A DNA stretch of 64,000 nt from Anisodus tanguticus (GCA_034509755.1 CM067555.1:8316142-8380141), one strand, 5' to 3'; positions 1-11,893 are shown, counted from the stretch's first letter. The notes: generated by a model from the letters alone, not told the origin. Made by a program: numbers and translations.

Positions 1-487
1 TCCAAAGATTTCTCCAAACTTCTTTACTGAAAACTTCTTCAACAAAAAAATATTTTTCTAAAACCAAAAGCAAATACTATAAGCTTTCACCAAAATCTAG
101 ATTAACCGAAGATTTTTATATATTACCCAATTAAACCACTTTTACACACGGGGAGTCAAACTGTATCTTAATTAATAAGATGAATATCATTCACTAGTCA
201 AGAGTAGAGTATATAAATAATCAATTTAGCCATACATTCAACTTTTAATTTCCGAAAACCATTTTTTTGCACATAAACAACAAGAAATCTGTATGTTGCA
301 AAATACGATATTGATTGCAAACTCCCGTATATTCGATTGAGCTTCTAATTTTTAAAAGTAAAAACATTCATAAAAAAGAGAACTTTTATCAATGTTTATT
401 CATAATCAGTCAATACATATTTGATAAGATCCACACCGATCATACAATATGCATTGCTATTGCTTGCCATTGTTTTGCTTTATTTGC
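1..487. other. AT-rich flank, no gene recognised
   Basis: AT-rich sequence without a convincing reading frame. It lies directly 3' of the defensin-like gene read on the minus strand and probably holds its 3' UTR. I could not pick a single polyadenylation signal. Confidence 0.5.
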
Positions 488-865
488 TTAGCAAACTATT
501 AAACATGTACATTTGCTCTGATTACTTCCAGCAGCATCACATTTGCAATGTTGAGGCATCTTACTTGCTGGCCATTGGAATAAAGCTAGATCGCCACAAT
601 TAATTTTATCGCATGTCCCATCAGCCTTGAAACTTCCTGGACAAAACTGAAGTTCACCTGACACTAAAACATGAGAAGTATCTACGTTATCAGGATGAAA
701 AGATTCTTTTTAAAAGGCCATCAAATATAAATTTACATAAAAGGAAAAAAACTGCATCTGCATTAGAAAAAAAAAAAGATTAGAAACATTTATACCTAGC
801 AATGGATCGAAAAAAGTGAGAAATATTGCCAAAGAGAGGAAAGAAAACACAATGTAACTCTTCAT
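488..865 (-). CDS. Defensin-like (SCRL/LCR-type) secreted cysteine-rich peptide, two exons
   Basis: Seen: on the minus strand an ATG at 865 opens a 23-codon signal-peptide exon (796-865) starting MKSYIVFSFLSLAIFLTFF and ending at a GT donor (795-794). A 132-base intron (664-795) ends in TTTTAG, and exon 2 (488-663) continues in phase 1 to a TAA stop. The joined product is 81 residues. The part after the signal peptide has exactly eight cysteines spaced C-x9-C-x4-C-x16-C-x1-C-x9-C-x1-C-x3-C and ends on the last cysteine. Known: plant defensin-like and SCR-like genes have a hydrophobic leader exon, a phase-1 intron near the cleavage site, and a short cysteine-rich exon with eight cysteines forming four disulfides. 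Such peptides are secreted and act in defence or pollen-pistil and other cell signalling. Inferred: a functional gene, since both splice sites and the frame are intact. The exact subfamily and target cannot be told from sequence alone. Confidence 0.75.
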
Positions 866-2371
866 ATTTTTTAACTCTTCACTTTTTGTATAATTCCAAA
901 AAATATGAATGTTTATGCTACACATGTAGAACTCTTATACATAGGAATGTGTCAAATTATTGCATTAGTTCAAATAAGGCAGGTAATATGAGAAGATATT
1001 AAATTTTCAAAAATGAAGGCACCACATAACTAATTAATATATTATCGTATCTCAATTAGTACCCACCATTTTATCATAGGTTACAAGAAAGGGGGAATTT
1101 TAAGAATATTATTCGCATATAGGATATTTGAGTGTTTATGAAATGGATCTTCCTGTGTACCTCAAAAATGGTCAAGGTATCCACAAGTATTACAGTAAAT
1201 TATCTTTTTACTCATTTTGTTGAATAATCCAGTAAATAAGTCTTTACTCATAATAAAGAATACATTTTTATCTCCTTCGGCCTAAGTCCATCTTTTAACG
1301 TGAATTTGTTCCAAAGACAAACATTTGGTCCAAACATTTGAGTCCTTTGAAGCCTAGTTAACCAGTGACGGAGTTAGAATTATTATTAAGAGAGTCAAAA
1401 TTCAAACAAGTTAAGATCGAAGTAAAAAAAATTCAACATGTAATATATAAAACAAATTTGCTTATCTACAAAGAAAACGCCACCCCTCGAACAAAAGTGA
1501 CTCTCCTAACTAATTCCTGTGAAGGCCCAATATATACCTTTCGGCTTGATAGCAGAAGTTGACCTCAATGACCCGGTTTTTACTTGGGCCGAACTGGCAC
1601 CCAACCTATTTGAGTCAAAGGTCGAAGAGAGAAGTGCATAGATATCTGATTTCGGGATCACCATTTAAGTCATAACTATAATGTAAAAGTATTTTGCAAG
1701 TCTATCTCTTTTGAAACAACTTTAAACGTGTTGTGTCTGAAATTTCACATGACTGAAGTTTAATTATTTTTACCTGAATTTTAGACACATACGGTTAAAA
1801 TTTAGCCATCTGTTTATGAACTTCAGATAAAAATAGCTGAGCAAAAATGACTGCTAAGGTATTAGCACTATTTTTTATATAAAATAAGGATGTTTTGACT
1901 AATAAAATAGAAACGGCAAGCCAAAACTTACTCTATTGAGTTCCTTGACCAATATATTTTTCATCCCTTGTACCCAATAACAAGAAACAATTACCACGAA
2001 AACAGTGAATTTATTAGAAATAGACGATTTTTTTTTATAGAAATGAGCTCTTGCATCTCTCATCGATCAAAATATTTGATTTGTAAATCGTGATGAATAG
2101 GCATGGGTGAAGAAGGAGGAGGAAGCTCGGGGAAGGAATAAGAATGAGATTACGCGGTGGGCGCCAAAATAAAAGCCATGTAGGTAGATCTGTATCATCT
2201 TATAGATGAAAGGCTAAAATGCCCTCAAACATAATATAAATGACTTTAAGCACACATATCGAATAGGAATCTTTTTGACATTTCTATGACTACTATAGGG
2301 TAGAAATGTAACACGCAAAAGCTAGCCGACAATCACATTTTTAAAAGTTTTAAAATTCTAAAACTATTACA
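866..2371. other. Intergenic, no gene recognised
   Basis: AT-rich. From about 1365 to 1520 there is a degenerate dispersed repeat that begins with a CAGTGACGGAG-like end common in solanaceous genomes. The rest shows no coding signal. The first few hundred bases should hold the promoter of the defensin-like gene, but no clear TATA box stands out. Confidence 0.4.
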
Positions 2372-2560
2372 TGTTTCTTGATTATTTTATTTTAAAGTGA
2401 TAGTAAATATACTATAATACAAATATAATCTTAGGCTACAATTACGCTAAGTAATGATTAAATCTTAGGCTACAATTACGGTAAGTAATGACTAAATATA
2501 CACCTATCATATATACAAGATATACATAATTATGATCGAATATATTTTTCTATTCTATCA
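2372..2560 (-). repeat. 3' LTR of Copia-1
   Basis: The inner edge is firm: TGATAGAATAG on the minus strand follows the purine-rich tract at 2561-2580, matching how Copia-3's LTR begins (TGATAGAATATAC). The outer edge near 2372 is inferred from length (189 bases, like the Copia-3 LTR) and from a TG/CA-like end. Confidence 0.55.
2427..2494. repeat. 34-bp tandem duplication inside the Copia-1 LTR
   Basis: Two adjacent copies starting AATCTTAGGCTACAATTACG (2427 and 2461) differ at only two or three positions. This is a recent local duplication in the LTR. Confidence 0.8.
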
Positions 2561-2615
2561 CACCTCCGCAGTCGAAGCAGAAGGTCGACGTATGCTGAGA
2601 CTGTCCCGAAAATCT

Positions 2616-3701
2616 TCAAATAGAACCAGCTGAAGACCTTAGGTAAAAATAACGGAGATCTAATAGCATGACGAGACTTGTAAGACACGGAATATTCAGC
2701 TCAATATGCTTAGTGCTTTGATATTGAATCGGATTCCCTCCAAGATAAATCGCACTAATATTATCACAATAAACCAATGTCGCATTCGGAACCAGACAGT
2801 AGACATCCAAAAGAAGGTTCCTTAGCCAACAAGATTCAGACACTACATTAGCAACTCCTCGATATTCTGCTTTGGCACTGGACATGGACAGGGTAACTTG
2901 CCGTTTGGAGGACCAAGATACCAAATTGTCACCAAGAAATACACAATAACCAGACGTGGATCATCTGGTATCCGGACATCCACCCAAATCTACATCTGTG
3001 TAAGAAATGAGAGTGGATGTCGAAGATGGATATAGATGCAAGTCATGATCAAGAGTACCCTGAATATAGCACACAATGCGTTTGAGCGCATTCATGTGAT
3101 CCTCCATCGAGTTATGCATGAATAGACAAACATGTTGCACAACATAAGATATGTCGGGCCTCGTGAAAGTGAGATACTGCAGAGTCCTTGCAAGGTTGTA
3201 GTAATGTGATGGATCGGCAAATGGCTTGCTGGAGGAGAAACTCAACTTCGGTTTAGTATCAGCTGGAGTGGAGGACAACCTACACGAGGACATGCTAGCT
3301 CGTTCAACGATCTCTTCGACATACTTCTTCTGGGATAAAAATAAACCACTTACATGACGTGTCACACTTATCCCCAAGAAGTAACTTATTGGCCCTAGAT
3401 CTTTCACCGCAAACTCAAAGTCAAGAAGTGACATGATAGACTTGCGAAGAGCATCAGATGAGTCAACTAATATAATATCATCCACATACAGAAGAATGTA
3501 AGCTATATCATTACCCTGAAGATATATAAATAGAGAATAATCAGACCTGTTGTTAGAAAACCCAATATGAGAAACACAATCTGCAAACCGCTTGTACCAG
3601 GCATGATGAGCTTGTTTAAGCCCATACAATGATATCTTCAGCAGACACACACGATTAGGATAAGTGGGGTCTCTGTATCCCATGGGATGATACATGTACA
3701 C
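2616..3701 (-). pseudogene. Copia-1 reverse transcriptase / RNase H remnant
   Basis: Two open stretches. 3701-2961 holds RT motifs SLYGLKQA and the catalytic YVDDI, then the connection to RNase H (LTFTRPDIS) and a damaged DVDLGG where related copies have DADWGG. 2924-2616 holds SAKAEYRGVANVVSES and YCDNISAIYL from RNase H. The two are separated by a break in frame. The RNase H end is short and lacks the usual HIEMDIHFVREKV stretch intact. Inactive. Confidence 0.85.
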
Positions 3702-3928
3702 CGTTTCATTGAGTTCTTCATGCAGAAAAACATTTTCTACATCAAGCTGATGAAGCGACCATGTCTTCGAAAGAGCCAGACTTAGTACCGTGAGGTAGTT
3801 GTTGGTTTGACCACCGGATTGAAGGTTTCACCGCAGTCTATACCAACATGTTGAGTCTTCCCATCACCTACAAGACGGGCTTTATGTCTCTCAAATGTAC
3901 TATCAGATTTTTCTTTATAACTAAAAAT

Positions 3929-4348
3929 CTACATAGACTGAATCACATTAATATCGGGAGGACGGGTCACCAAATCCCACGTCCTATTATTAATAAGAGC
4001 ATTATATTCATCATCCATAGACATATTCCAATTCGAGTCATTAAGGGAAGACACTAGGTTACGGGTCAACGGTGATTTGGTTATATGGGCGCGAAGACCA
4101 TAATTTTTATTTAGCTTGAAAATCCCGTTTTGACTACGAGTGACTGGTCGTTGGGCCGGAATTGGAGGTGGGTTGGTAGAGGAGATGGGACTGCCCGGTA
4201 GTGGGTAGTGGCTTGGGCTTGCTGGGCCGCCACTTTCTGAGGTTGGTCCGTTACCTAGGGGACTGCCAGGCAGTGGGCCGCTCGGCAGTGGGCTGCCAGC
4301 GAGAGGACCAACTGAGGCAGGCCCCGTTTGCTGAGTTGGCGAAAACAA
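3929..4348 (-). pseudogene. Copia-1 proline/glycine-rich linker and N-terminal RT
   Basis: The first part is repetitive GPLPGSP-type sequence, the second contains LNDSNWNMSMDDEYNALI and NRTWDLV, the conserved N-terminal region of copia RT (compare AMTDEYNALIDNKTWELV in Copia-5). The frame is lost before the RT core at 3701, where roughly 200 bases are degenerate. Confidence 0.75.
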
Positions 4349-4468
4349 CTATTGGGCTGAGGTAACTGGGTCCAGTTCACCCGAATTAACTGGGTTGGCC
4401 GAAACAGTTGGGCCAGATTGGGAAAATAATCGGCGGACCAAATACAGAGGTATGCTATCATTAAGAAA

Positions 4469-4720
4469 TTAGTAGGTAGGAGGCACAAAATAATGTATTT
4501 TGGCAAAGGAAAAATTTGTTTCATCAAAAACTACATGTCGACTCACGATGATTTTCTTAGAGGATAAGTCGTAACATTTGTAACCACGATAATTTGACGG
4601 ATATCTCAAAAAAATACACGGAGTAAACCGGGGTTGAAGTTTATTGATTGTAGTGGAAGAAAAAAGAGGATAGCATAAGCACCCGAACACCCGTAGATGA
4701 GAGTAGGGTAGCAGCAACAT
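4469..4720 (-). pseudogene. Copia-1 integrase C-terminal fragment
   Basis: Contains SHLRVFGCLCYPLF, TINKLQPRFTPCIFL and GYKCYDLSSKKI, the C-terminal region of copia integrase. The first residues (start to about 4703) overlap the duplicated segment. The fragment is fused there to non-copia DNA. Confidence 0.8.
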
Positions 4721-5758
4721 AGAAAAGTTGATTTAGCAGTGGCGGTAAGGGTGGTTGGTAAAACGGTGGAGGAGGTGGAAACATTTGTATAAGTTTGTAT
4801 AACAGTGTTAAAGTGTGTCTAAACTTCTCTTATACACTATTATACACTTTTATACAAGGTTGATACATTGTCTCCCGTAAGTGTATAAGGTTGTATAATA
4901 TTGTATATACACTTTTATATAAGGTTGATACATTGTCTACTTCACGTGTATAAAGTTGTATACTATTGGATAATGTTGTATACCGTGAAAATGTGGCTAT
5001 GTATAGATTAAAAATATGGCTATAAAAATATAATTTCTTGTGTTGAATTGTATATTATTGAAATTATCCCTAAATAAAACTCTTTTTTTGGCAGAAAATC
5101 GAAATGACAAAACTACCCAATTAAAATAGTAAATTCAATTTTCAATAATTTTCCAAATACAAATCATTATATAAGAAAAATTGATGATAGTTGAATCTGG
5201 GATCTTGAGGTATCTCATCACAGCTTTGGTTATTACAATATTTTCTTTGTTTTGCAAGCAAATGCTTTAAACTCCATAAAGCCTGGAGCCTCAAAGGGGA
5301 TACAGATAGCATCTACAATTAATAGATCCCATAATACATGGTGTATATCACTTTAGTTTTACTCCATGTCAAACAAATGAAATGTATTCACAGCTAGCTT
5401 GCAAAAAAGTCATAAAATTTTCTTGGCTCAATGCAGATTCCCATAAAAGATGCCTCCTTCATTTAAGTGAACCCTTTATCTTGTCCTGTTTGATTGTTAA
5501 ATTGTTCATTAATTTTTTTAAAAAAAATAATTTTTAGACCTCATAATCCTATATCTAACTAAAATCTTGCAAAGATAATAATAATGAAATGTGGAGCTTA
5601 GCTTATGGCTAAATATATATAGGTATTTGTCCTTTTCATGCCTGCTTGAATGATTTTGTCTGTGTACTTTATCCAATTCTGTTTAGTAAATTAATTATTA
5701 ATATTCTGATAGAATCCAAGTGTAATGAATTGATTCGGTAGTGTACCTATTTCCCTAA
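4703..5758 (+). repeat. Arm A of a ~1.06-kb inverted duplication (partner at 45301-47286)
   Basis: Read in reverse complement, this segment matches 45301-47286 throughout, including the run of TATACA-rich motifs (4780-4990), the unique stretch 5160-5470, and the end at TTAGGGAAATAGGTACAC (5758 downward). Identity by eye is well above 90 percent. Arm A lacks the 932-bp hAT element found in arm B. It ends abruptly at the Copia-1 fragment, whereas arm B runs on into other sequence. No gene is seen in the arm. Confidence 0.9.
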
Positions 5759-6479
5759 CGAAATAATTTATCACTGAATATCGAATTTGTTGTGGTATAA
5801 CTTATGCTTTTATAATTATGTTCTTTTTCTCCTTTTTTGTGTTTATAGTGTTTTGACGTTCAACCGAAGGTTAATCAGTTCATTTTCAATTTTCATCTAA
5901 AGCAATCAGTCATGCCGCTAATTAGCCTTATCTTGCCTATGTGAATCCTTGTCCGTTCCAAATTCACATATTGCTCAAAATAAGATGAAAGATCTACATT
6001 AATAATCACATCGATTGAACATAAAGTCATGTTAAAATCATCACAAAGTATCACCTCACACGTCAATAAGCCATACCTCTTAGAAAATACATATGCCTTT
6101 ATAAGTCTGAAATCATTTGCACGAAATTAAGATATATATTGCAATCTTAAAGAGGAAATTTAATGAACTAAACCCGCAATTGCAGAAAATTCAGAAGTAT
6201 ACTCTCGTTAGATTATAACCAAAATGAATGTTGAAATATTCACTCTAAGTAAGAAGTGTTTTTACTAAATTTACCTTTAATTAAATAGTAGTATTTTTTA
6301 ATATTATTTCTTGTCCATATCAAATTCACTTATCTAAATATGGATAAATTAAAATAAAACAATTAATACCTTCTTAAACACACTATTTTGAACCCAAAAA
6401 AAACATCACTTAATAAAAATCGGAGGACGTATAATACGAATGGATTCATGAACACCTTTAACCACAAACATGTTCACAG

Positions 6480-6481
<2 letters not shown>
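5759..6481. other. Intergenic, nothing recognised
   Basis: AT-rich DNA between the duplication arm and the AT microsatellite. No open frame, no repeat boundary seen. Confidence 0.4.

Positions 6482-6526
<45 letters not shown>
6482..6526. repeat. (AT)n microsatellite, about 22 units
   Basis: Uninterrupted alternating A and T for about 45 bases. Confidence 0.95.
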
Positions 6527-6529
<3 letters not shown>

Positions 6530-6692
6530 CTTAGTTGATGATTAGTTTTGTTGCCAAAGATTCAATCTTTAAAAGATATTCATGTATATGGATTGTGTTC
6601 CTCAACATAGCTAGAAAAATGGATTATTCAGTAGAAAGAGCTAGTTGACAGTTCAAATCTCAAATGGGGTTGAAAGATTCGATAGTCTAGAC

Positions 6693-7106
6693 TAGAGGGG
6701 ATAAATGAGCGGGTTGGCTGAATTTGAACGGATCAAAATGAAGTGAGTTAATAAATGGACGGGTCAATTACTTGGGCTGAAATGGATTGGGTTGAAGTGA
6801 GCTATAAAGTGGGTCAAAACCAAACCAGCTCAATTCTTACTAAGTTTTAATTACTTTATTTATTCTTTTATAATTTTTTAGTACCTAATAAAATTATTAT
6901 TTTTCCTTCTTACGACTATATCTAACATACTAAATAAAAATATATATTTAAAAAGATTTTGACAAGATTTGTCATGGATTAATTTGATCTAAATATCAAC
7001 ACAAGTTTTGATGGGCTGAACCTATTAATGGGCGTATCAATAAGCAACTCAAACTTAAACGAAATGGGCGGATTATAATTTTATAGGCTAATTTTATCAC
7101 CTTTAA
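6693..7106. mobile_element. Non-autonomous hAT-like element, 414 bp
   Basis: The ends TAGAGGGGATAAATGAG and (reverse complement) TTAAAGGTGATAAAAT are imperfect terminal inverted repeats of the hAT kind. TCTAGAC flanks both sides (6686-6692 and 7107-7113), a 7-8 bp target duplication. Internal sequence is rich in GGGTT/GGGCTGAA motifs, as in many solanaceous hAT MITEs. No coding capacity. Confidence 0.6.
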
Positions 7107-7113
7107 TCTAGAC

Positions 7114-8120
7114 ATCTATATCTATTTTCAAATTTTCAGTAAGAAAGAAAGGAAAAAATTCAAAGGATGGAAGCAATTCATTAACTTGAGAGATTTATTA
7201 CCGTATTAAGGCACCACTCTCCTAAAGCTAGTTTTCTTCATCTAAGTGGCACATTTCAACATTGACGAAAGTTTGTGAAGGTCAAGTTGACATTAATGAC
7301 AGAACATTAAACTACAGATTAGTTGTACAGAGAAAGTTGTAAGCATACGAAAGGTTATTTAATTTTTCTTTTTTCAACTCTGCCAAGCAAAACTCAATAC
7401 TTTGCAAGTATCGGTTGCTCTTTAATAATCAGCACTAATTAAACCACTTTATGGTCACTATCTTAACTTATTAGGTGAATGAAACATGCACATAACACAT
7501 TAATTAGTATGTCTTCCTATTATATCAAGCAAATAAATTTAAAATTTGTTATAGGATCTTTTCAATGAATCAGTATTAATTTATGCTTTCTTTTTCTCCC
7601 CTTTTTTTGTAGGATATTGAAAGAAACTAGTAATAATTATTTTTTGATTTGTTAAAATAGATAAATAAAATGAAAAAGATATGTTTAATATAGAAACTAG
7701 TAAAAAGGAACGGATGGAATATTTAATAATCAATGTGTTACACATGAAGTGATAAAAAATAAAACAAAATCTGCTACAGAACTTTTGTATTTCAAATAAT
7801 CTTACAGTTTTGTTTTATCTTTTTTTCCCGAAAGAACAACGTCTTATGTGGGCGTTTGGACATGAATTTTTTTTTTCAGGGTTGAATTTCAAATCACATT
7901 TGGTCATAAAATTTTGAAAAAATCTCAAAAACAACTCCACTCATATCAAACTCAACTCCAATTTCAAATAAAGTATTATTTTTCAATTTTAAAAAAAATA
8001 AAATTTTCAAATATCACTATTTTTATGGCGAGATGGGGAATTTTTAATTTAAATAATATAAATATAAAACAAATGAACAAGACTAATACAAATTTGTTAA
8101 AACTTAAAAGTAACCAGAAT
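7114..8120. other. Intergenic with a MITE-like end near 7850
   Basis: AT-rich. GGGCGTTTGGACATGAA at about 7851 is the typical left end of a common solanaceous MITE. I could not find its right end, and the SINE at 8138 lies just downstream. Otherwise nothing. Confidence 0.4.
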
Positions 8121-8137
8121 AGTATAAACGCAATCCT

Positions 8138-8391
8138 TGCCCCTAGGGGCACAGACGAGTTGGTAAGTGGCAAGGTGATTGGGATACAACCATTCCGACG
8201 TCGCGGGTTCAAATCTGTGTGGTAACAGTCTTTGCTGCAATATTACAAGGGTTGTTGCTGGGTTCGTGTCCCGTTGGTTCTCTCCCTTGCAGGATTGTCA
8301 CTCGCGCATATCCCTCGATTTACATTTCACCTGGCCAAAGGACCTCTGATACAAGTGGGAAATTTCGCTTTCGGGACTTTCCCCTTCACAA
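8138..8391 (+). mobile_element. tRNA-derived SINE, complete with 17-bp target duplication
   Basis: About 254 bases flanked on both sides by AGTATAAACGCAATCCT (8121-8137 and 8392-8408). The head carries a box A-like TGGTAAGTGGC and a box B GGTTCAAATCT (8206-8216) of a polymerase III promoter. The same family lies on the opposite strand at 48864-49115. The overlapping open frames are incidental. Confidence 0.85.
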
Positions 8392-8935
8392 AGTATAAAC
8401 GCAATCCTCAGTTACGTATTATCAATTATTTTATTCTTAGAACTTAACGGACAAAAAATTGGAAAATTGACAGCCGTTATCATAACTCTTTACCGTCGCT
8501 AACGTCACTTGAAAAGTTACATTTGGAAAGAAAATAGCTGTACTCTGTCACTATCAGTGAAAGCCTATAGGAATCGATTGCGTAGTCTATCTTTTCTCTT
8601 CTGTTTTCGGCTTCAGTTTTTTGTTTTGATTTTTCCCCTTTCTTTTTTTGTTTAATAAGTTTTTTTTCAATTTATGAATATGTAAACTAACGTATAGATT
8701 GGAATTTTTAATAATGACGTTGTCTTAGCATATATGCTTAAACTTTCGTTACGTTATATTGTTCCACGTATAAATTGTTTTCCTAGCATAACCATATCGG
8801 TAAATATTATATCGTTTTTGAAGATGTAAATTAGCATATGGGTTGTTTGATTGTCAAAATATATTTGGATTGATGTCAATACAACAGAAATACTATCGAA
8901 TTTTCAGCGTGATAATTCGTTAGAAAAAATATAGG

Positions 8936-9606
8936 CACTACTAAAAAAACAGTAATTTTCGATCAAATTTTTCGACCACAAGCCTTGCATGTACACATCG
9001 ATCAAAATTTGAATTATGCGGGTTAGGAATAATGCAATTAAGAAATATATATGAACTTATCAGGAAAAAAATTGTGCGGGGTTATGAACACAGACCAACA
9101 AGAATATGGAGCAGCAAAAACAGAATACGGAGTGAATCCGTCCGAACATAAATCCAACCTAACATTACGTGGTTCAGAGGCAAAGAATGACACATAATAC
9201 CCTGTGGCCTTTTGTTTTTACTGTGTCATCTCATATGAGGAGCGGAACTATTAGATGCATACAACCTCTTTAACCTTGGTATTAGAGGTAAATATTATAT
9301 TGCCTTAATAACAACTCTCTTCCCACTACGAGTATCCTTAAACCAATCACTACCACAAAACTTACAAGATTCTAGACCGACGCTATTTTTATATAATTAA
9401 AATTTTCAAAAATAATTTAGTGTAGAATTATTTCGACCTCATAAGTTTTAAAAAATTAAAAAAATTAATTCAACACATTTTGACCTCACGAGGTCGAAAT
9501 CAGTTGAAAAAATAAAAAAAATCAGAATAATTTAAATTTCGACCTCATGAGGTCGATTTATTTTCGACCTCAGTTAAGGTCGAAAATTGCAGTTATTTTA
9601 GTAGTG
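8936..9606. mobile_element. Non-autonomous CACTA-type transposon, 671 bp
   Basis: Starts CACTACTAAAAAAACAGTAA and ends, in reverse complement, CACTACTAAAATAACTGCAA. Flanked by the 3-bp direct repeat AGG on both sides (8933-8935, 9607-9609), the hallmark of CACTA (En/Spm) insertion. Repeated TTTCGACCTCA motifs sit near the right end as subterminal repeats. No transposase frame is present. Confidence 0.85.
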
Positions 9607-10194
9607 AGGTACACTATAACGCAACATAATTCACAACTAAATTTAATAGTTATTTCTCCTAAAAACTCTACAATAAGTTTTAAACTTGCAAAAATTGAAT
9701 AATATAAAATTTCTTCTTAAAAAAAACTTGAATGATAAGGATAAATATAGAGAATGAACAAAATAGATTGACCCCAAAACCTATTTATGTTGAAATAAGC
9801 GTCATTTTAGTCACAGACTCATAAGATGAATTTCTTAAAATTTGAAGAGACTGTTTGAAAATATTTGAAAAAATGAATAACGAATAAAAAAATGAATAAA
9901 GAAAAATAAACTTTATTATCTTCTAAATGTAGTAGCTTCTTTATCCTAAAAATAGAAGCAACAAAAATACTTTAATATTTTAACACCCTTTTATGATACT
10001 GTACTAGATTAAAATCAATATCCTGAACATAAATTAAAAATTGTAAGTTTCTTAAAATTTCAAATTAAACCTATGCAAAAATTAGAGAAACATACCCTTT
10101 TGTAATTTGTCTTTTCCTTTGAAAATATAATAAGATACTAACAATTACTCCCTTTGGGTTAATGTATGTTGCATTTTTCAATTTTCGAGATTTA
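9607..10194. other. Intergenic, nothing firm
   Basis: AT-rich. A TACTCCCTTTGGGTTAATG-like MITE end at about 10145 may pair with a GGGACGAAAGATATAGTA end near 11419, which would make the following LINE an insertion into a MITE; this is weak. Confidence 0.35.
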
Positions 10195-11193
10195 CAACAA
10201 ACAACAATAACATATTCAGTGAAATATCATAACGTGAGATCTGGGGAGGGTAAAGTGTACGCAAACCTTATCTCTACCTTGGTAGGTAGAGCGGTTGTTT
10301 CCGAGAGACCCTCGGCTCAAGACAGAGCATAAGCACAAGCAAATCAACAGCAAAAGCAAAGCAAAGCAAGAGAAACGGTCAGACCCGGTCAGAAAAAATT
10401 TAAAGCAGTATAAAAATGCTCGTATTAAAAGCGAATAAGACATGATAGCGCATTCCGAAAAAGTAAGTAGTAGCTAGCATAGGTAAATAAGCTAAACAAA
10501 GTACACTAAATGACACATAGCAGCAGAAATCAAACAACATGAGACTATAAAGCAATATTATGCCTATTAGTATGATAGGCTAGGCGAGCCTACAATAATA
10601 ACACTACAAACTACTAGTTTGTAAGCGTAAGTAGGACTACGCTCGACTACCTACTACCCTTCTACCCTAATCTGTGTCCTCCACAACCCCCTATCTAAGG
10701 TCATGTCCTCAGTAAGTTGCACATGCGTCATATCCCGTCTAATCACCTCTCCCCAATACTTGTTCGGCCTACCGAACCCTACCGAACCCGTCCATAGCCA
10801 ACCTCTCACACCTCCGCATTAGGGCATTTGTGTCTTTCCTCTGCACATGCCCAAACCATCTCAACCTCGCTTCCCGCATCTTATCCTCCACCGAGGCCAC
10901 TCCCACTATGTCATGGATATCATCATTTCTAATCCCTATCCCTCATTGTATGCCTGCACATCCATCTCAGCATCCTCATCTCCGCAACTTTCATCTTTTG
11001 GATGTGCGAAGTCTTGACTGGCCAACACTCCGCCCCATACAACATACTCGGTCTAACCACCGCCCTATAGAACTTGCCTTTAAGTTTTGGTGGCACATTT
11101 TTGTCGCATACGACACCAGATGTGAGCTTCCATTTCATCCACCTGCCTAATATGATGTGTGACATCGTCATCAATCTCTCCACCCTGCCCAAT
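10195..11193 (-). mobile_element. RTE-type LINE, 5'-truncated copy 1
   Basis: On the minus strand the C-terminal end of a LINE ORF2 is legible: KGKFYRAVVRPSMLYGAECW, KMKVAEMRMLRWMC and, in another frame, EARLRWFGHVQRK. It is followed by the 3' tail, which contains GAGCCGAGGGTCTC and ends in TTGTTG repeats at about 10195. The same tail occurs at 38147, 20604 and 55466. RT itself is missing, and frameshifts and stops show it is dead. 5' truncation is the norm for LINEs. Confidence 0.75.
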
Positions 11194-11627
11194 TTTCAAG
11201 ATTTAAATTATGAATTTTGATTGATTTTTTATATTGTATTTTTACATCATATTAACATGAGTAAAACATACATCTTATACCACATTTCCTTTATTTTTTG
11301 AAATCTAAATTTTAATTTTAAAATATTAAGTTGATCTGCTACAATTTAGCTTTAAAGATTAGTCAAATTAACTCTCAAAAATTGAAAGATACCACATAAA
11401 TTGGGACGAAAGATATAGTATATAGATATAAGCAAACACATGTAAATGCAAAATTAATTAAATTGTAAGTATATGAGAATATAACTAAAGTTTACCCTGA
11501 AATAATTTGTGGTTTAATCTATCTTTTTAGACATACAAAAACTTAATAAACACCTTCACCGATTTAACATAAGCAAAAAAACATAAATATTGAAGAAATT
11601 ATATTATTATCCATGTAAAAGTAGATT
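11194..11627. other. Intergenic, nothing recognised
   Basis: AT-rich sequence between the LINE and the next MITE, apart from the possible MITE end near 11419 mentioned above. Confidence 0.35.
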
Positions 11628-11893
11628 AGTATTTCCTCTGTTCCAAAATACTTGTCATGTTTTTCTTTTTAAAAGTTAATTTAACTAAATATCAAAGCTA
11701 AATTAGATTACATTAATTTGATATTTTAAAATTAAAATTTAGATATTAAAAAAGTATACGAAAATATTATAAGTTGCAATTCTTCTCATATTAATATGAT
11801 GAAAAAATATAGCTTAAATTGTTGATAAAAAACTTATATAGTTTAATTCTTAAAAAGCGTAATTCAACAAGTATTTTGGGATCGAAAGAGTAA
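11628..11893. mobile_element. Stowaway-like MITE
   Basis: The left end TATTTCCTCTGTTCCAAAAT and the reverse complement of the right end TACTCTTTCGATCCCAAAAT pair as imperfect inverted repeats continuing into ACTTGT. TA-rich flanks fit a TA target. About 266 bases, AT-rich, non-coding. Confidence 0.6.

Larger units (their letters stand above)
2372..4730 (-). mobile_element. Copia-1: 5'-truncated Ty1/copia retrotransposon
   Basis: Seen on the minus strand, in element order: end of integrase (4720-4469), proline/glycine-rich linker and start of reverse transcriptase (4348-3929), reverse transcriptase (3701-2961), RNase H (2924-2616), a purine-rich tract just before 2560, then a 3' LTR (2560 to about 2372). 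The order integrase, RT, RNase H is diagnostic of copia. Gag, protease, most of integrase and the 5' LTR are missing. The break at about 4703 coincides with the end of the inverted duplication, so the truncation and that rearrangement may be one event. The family is the same as Copia-2, Copia-3 and Copia-5, with shared protein motifs such as SAEAEYRGVANVVSES. Confidence 0.85.

Noticed and set aside
421..603. 60-residue open frame on the plus strand with a hydrophobic start
   Set aside because: It is the antisense shadow of the defensin-like exon 2 and uses a non-ATG start.
1365..1562. 65-residue open frame
   Set aside because: Lies in a dispersed repeat of the CAGTGACGGAG type and has no recognisable domain.
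2427..2494. Short direct repeats as a possible CRISPR array
   Set aside because: Only two adjacent copies without spacers in a plant LTR.
7914..8447. Two open frames on the plus strand
   Set aside because: They run through the SINE at 8138-8391; the copy at 48864 shows the same translated strings, so they come from the repeat.
10830..11150. 106-residue plus-strand frame
   Set aside because: Antisense to the RTE LINE ORF2 end.
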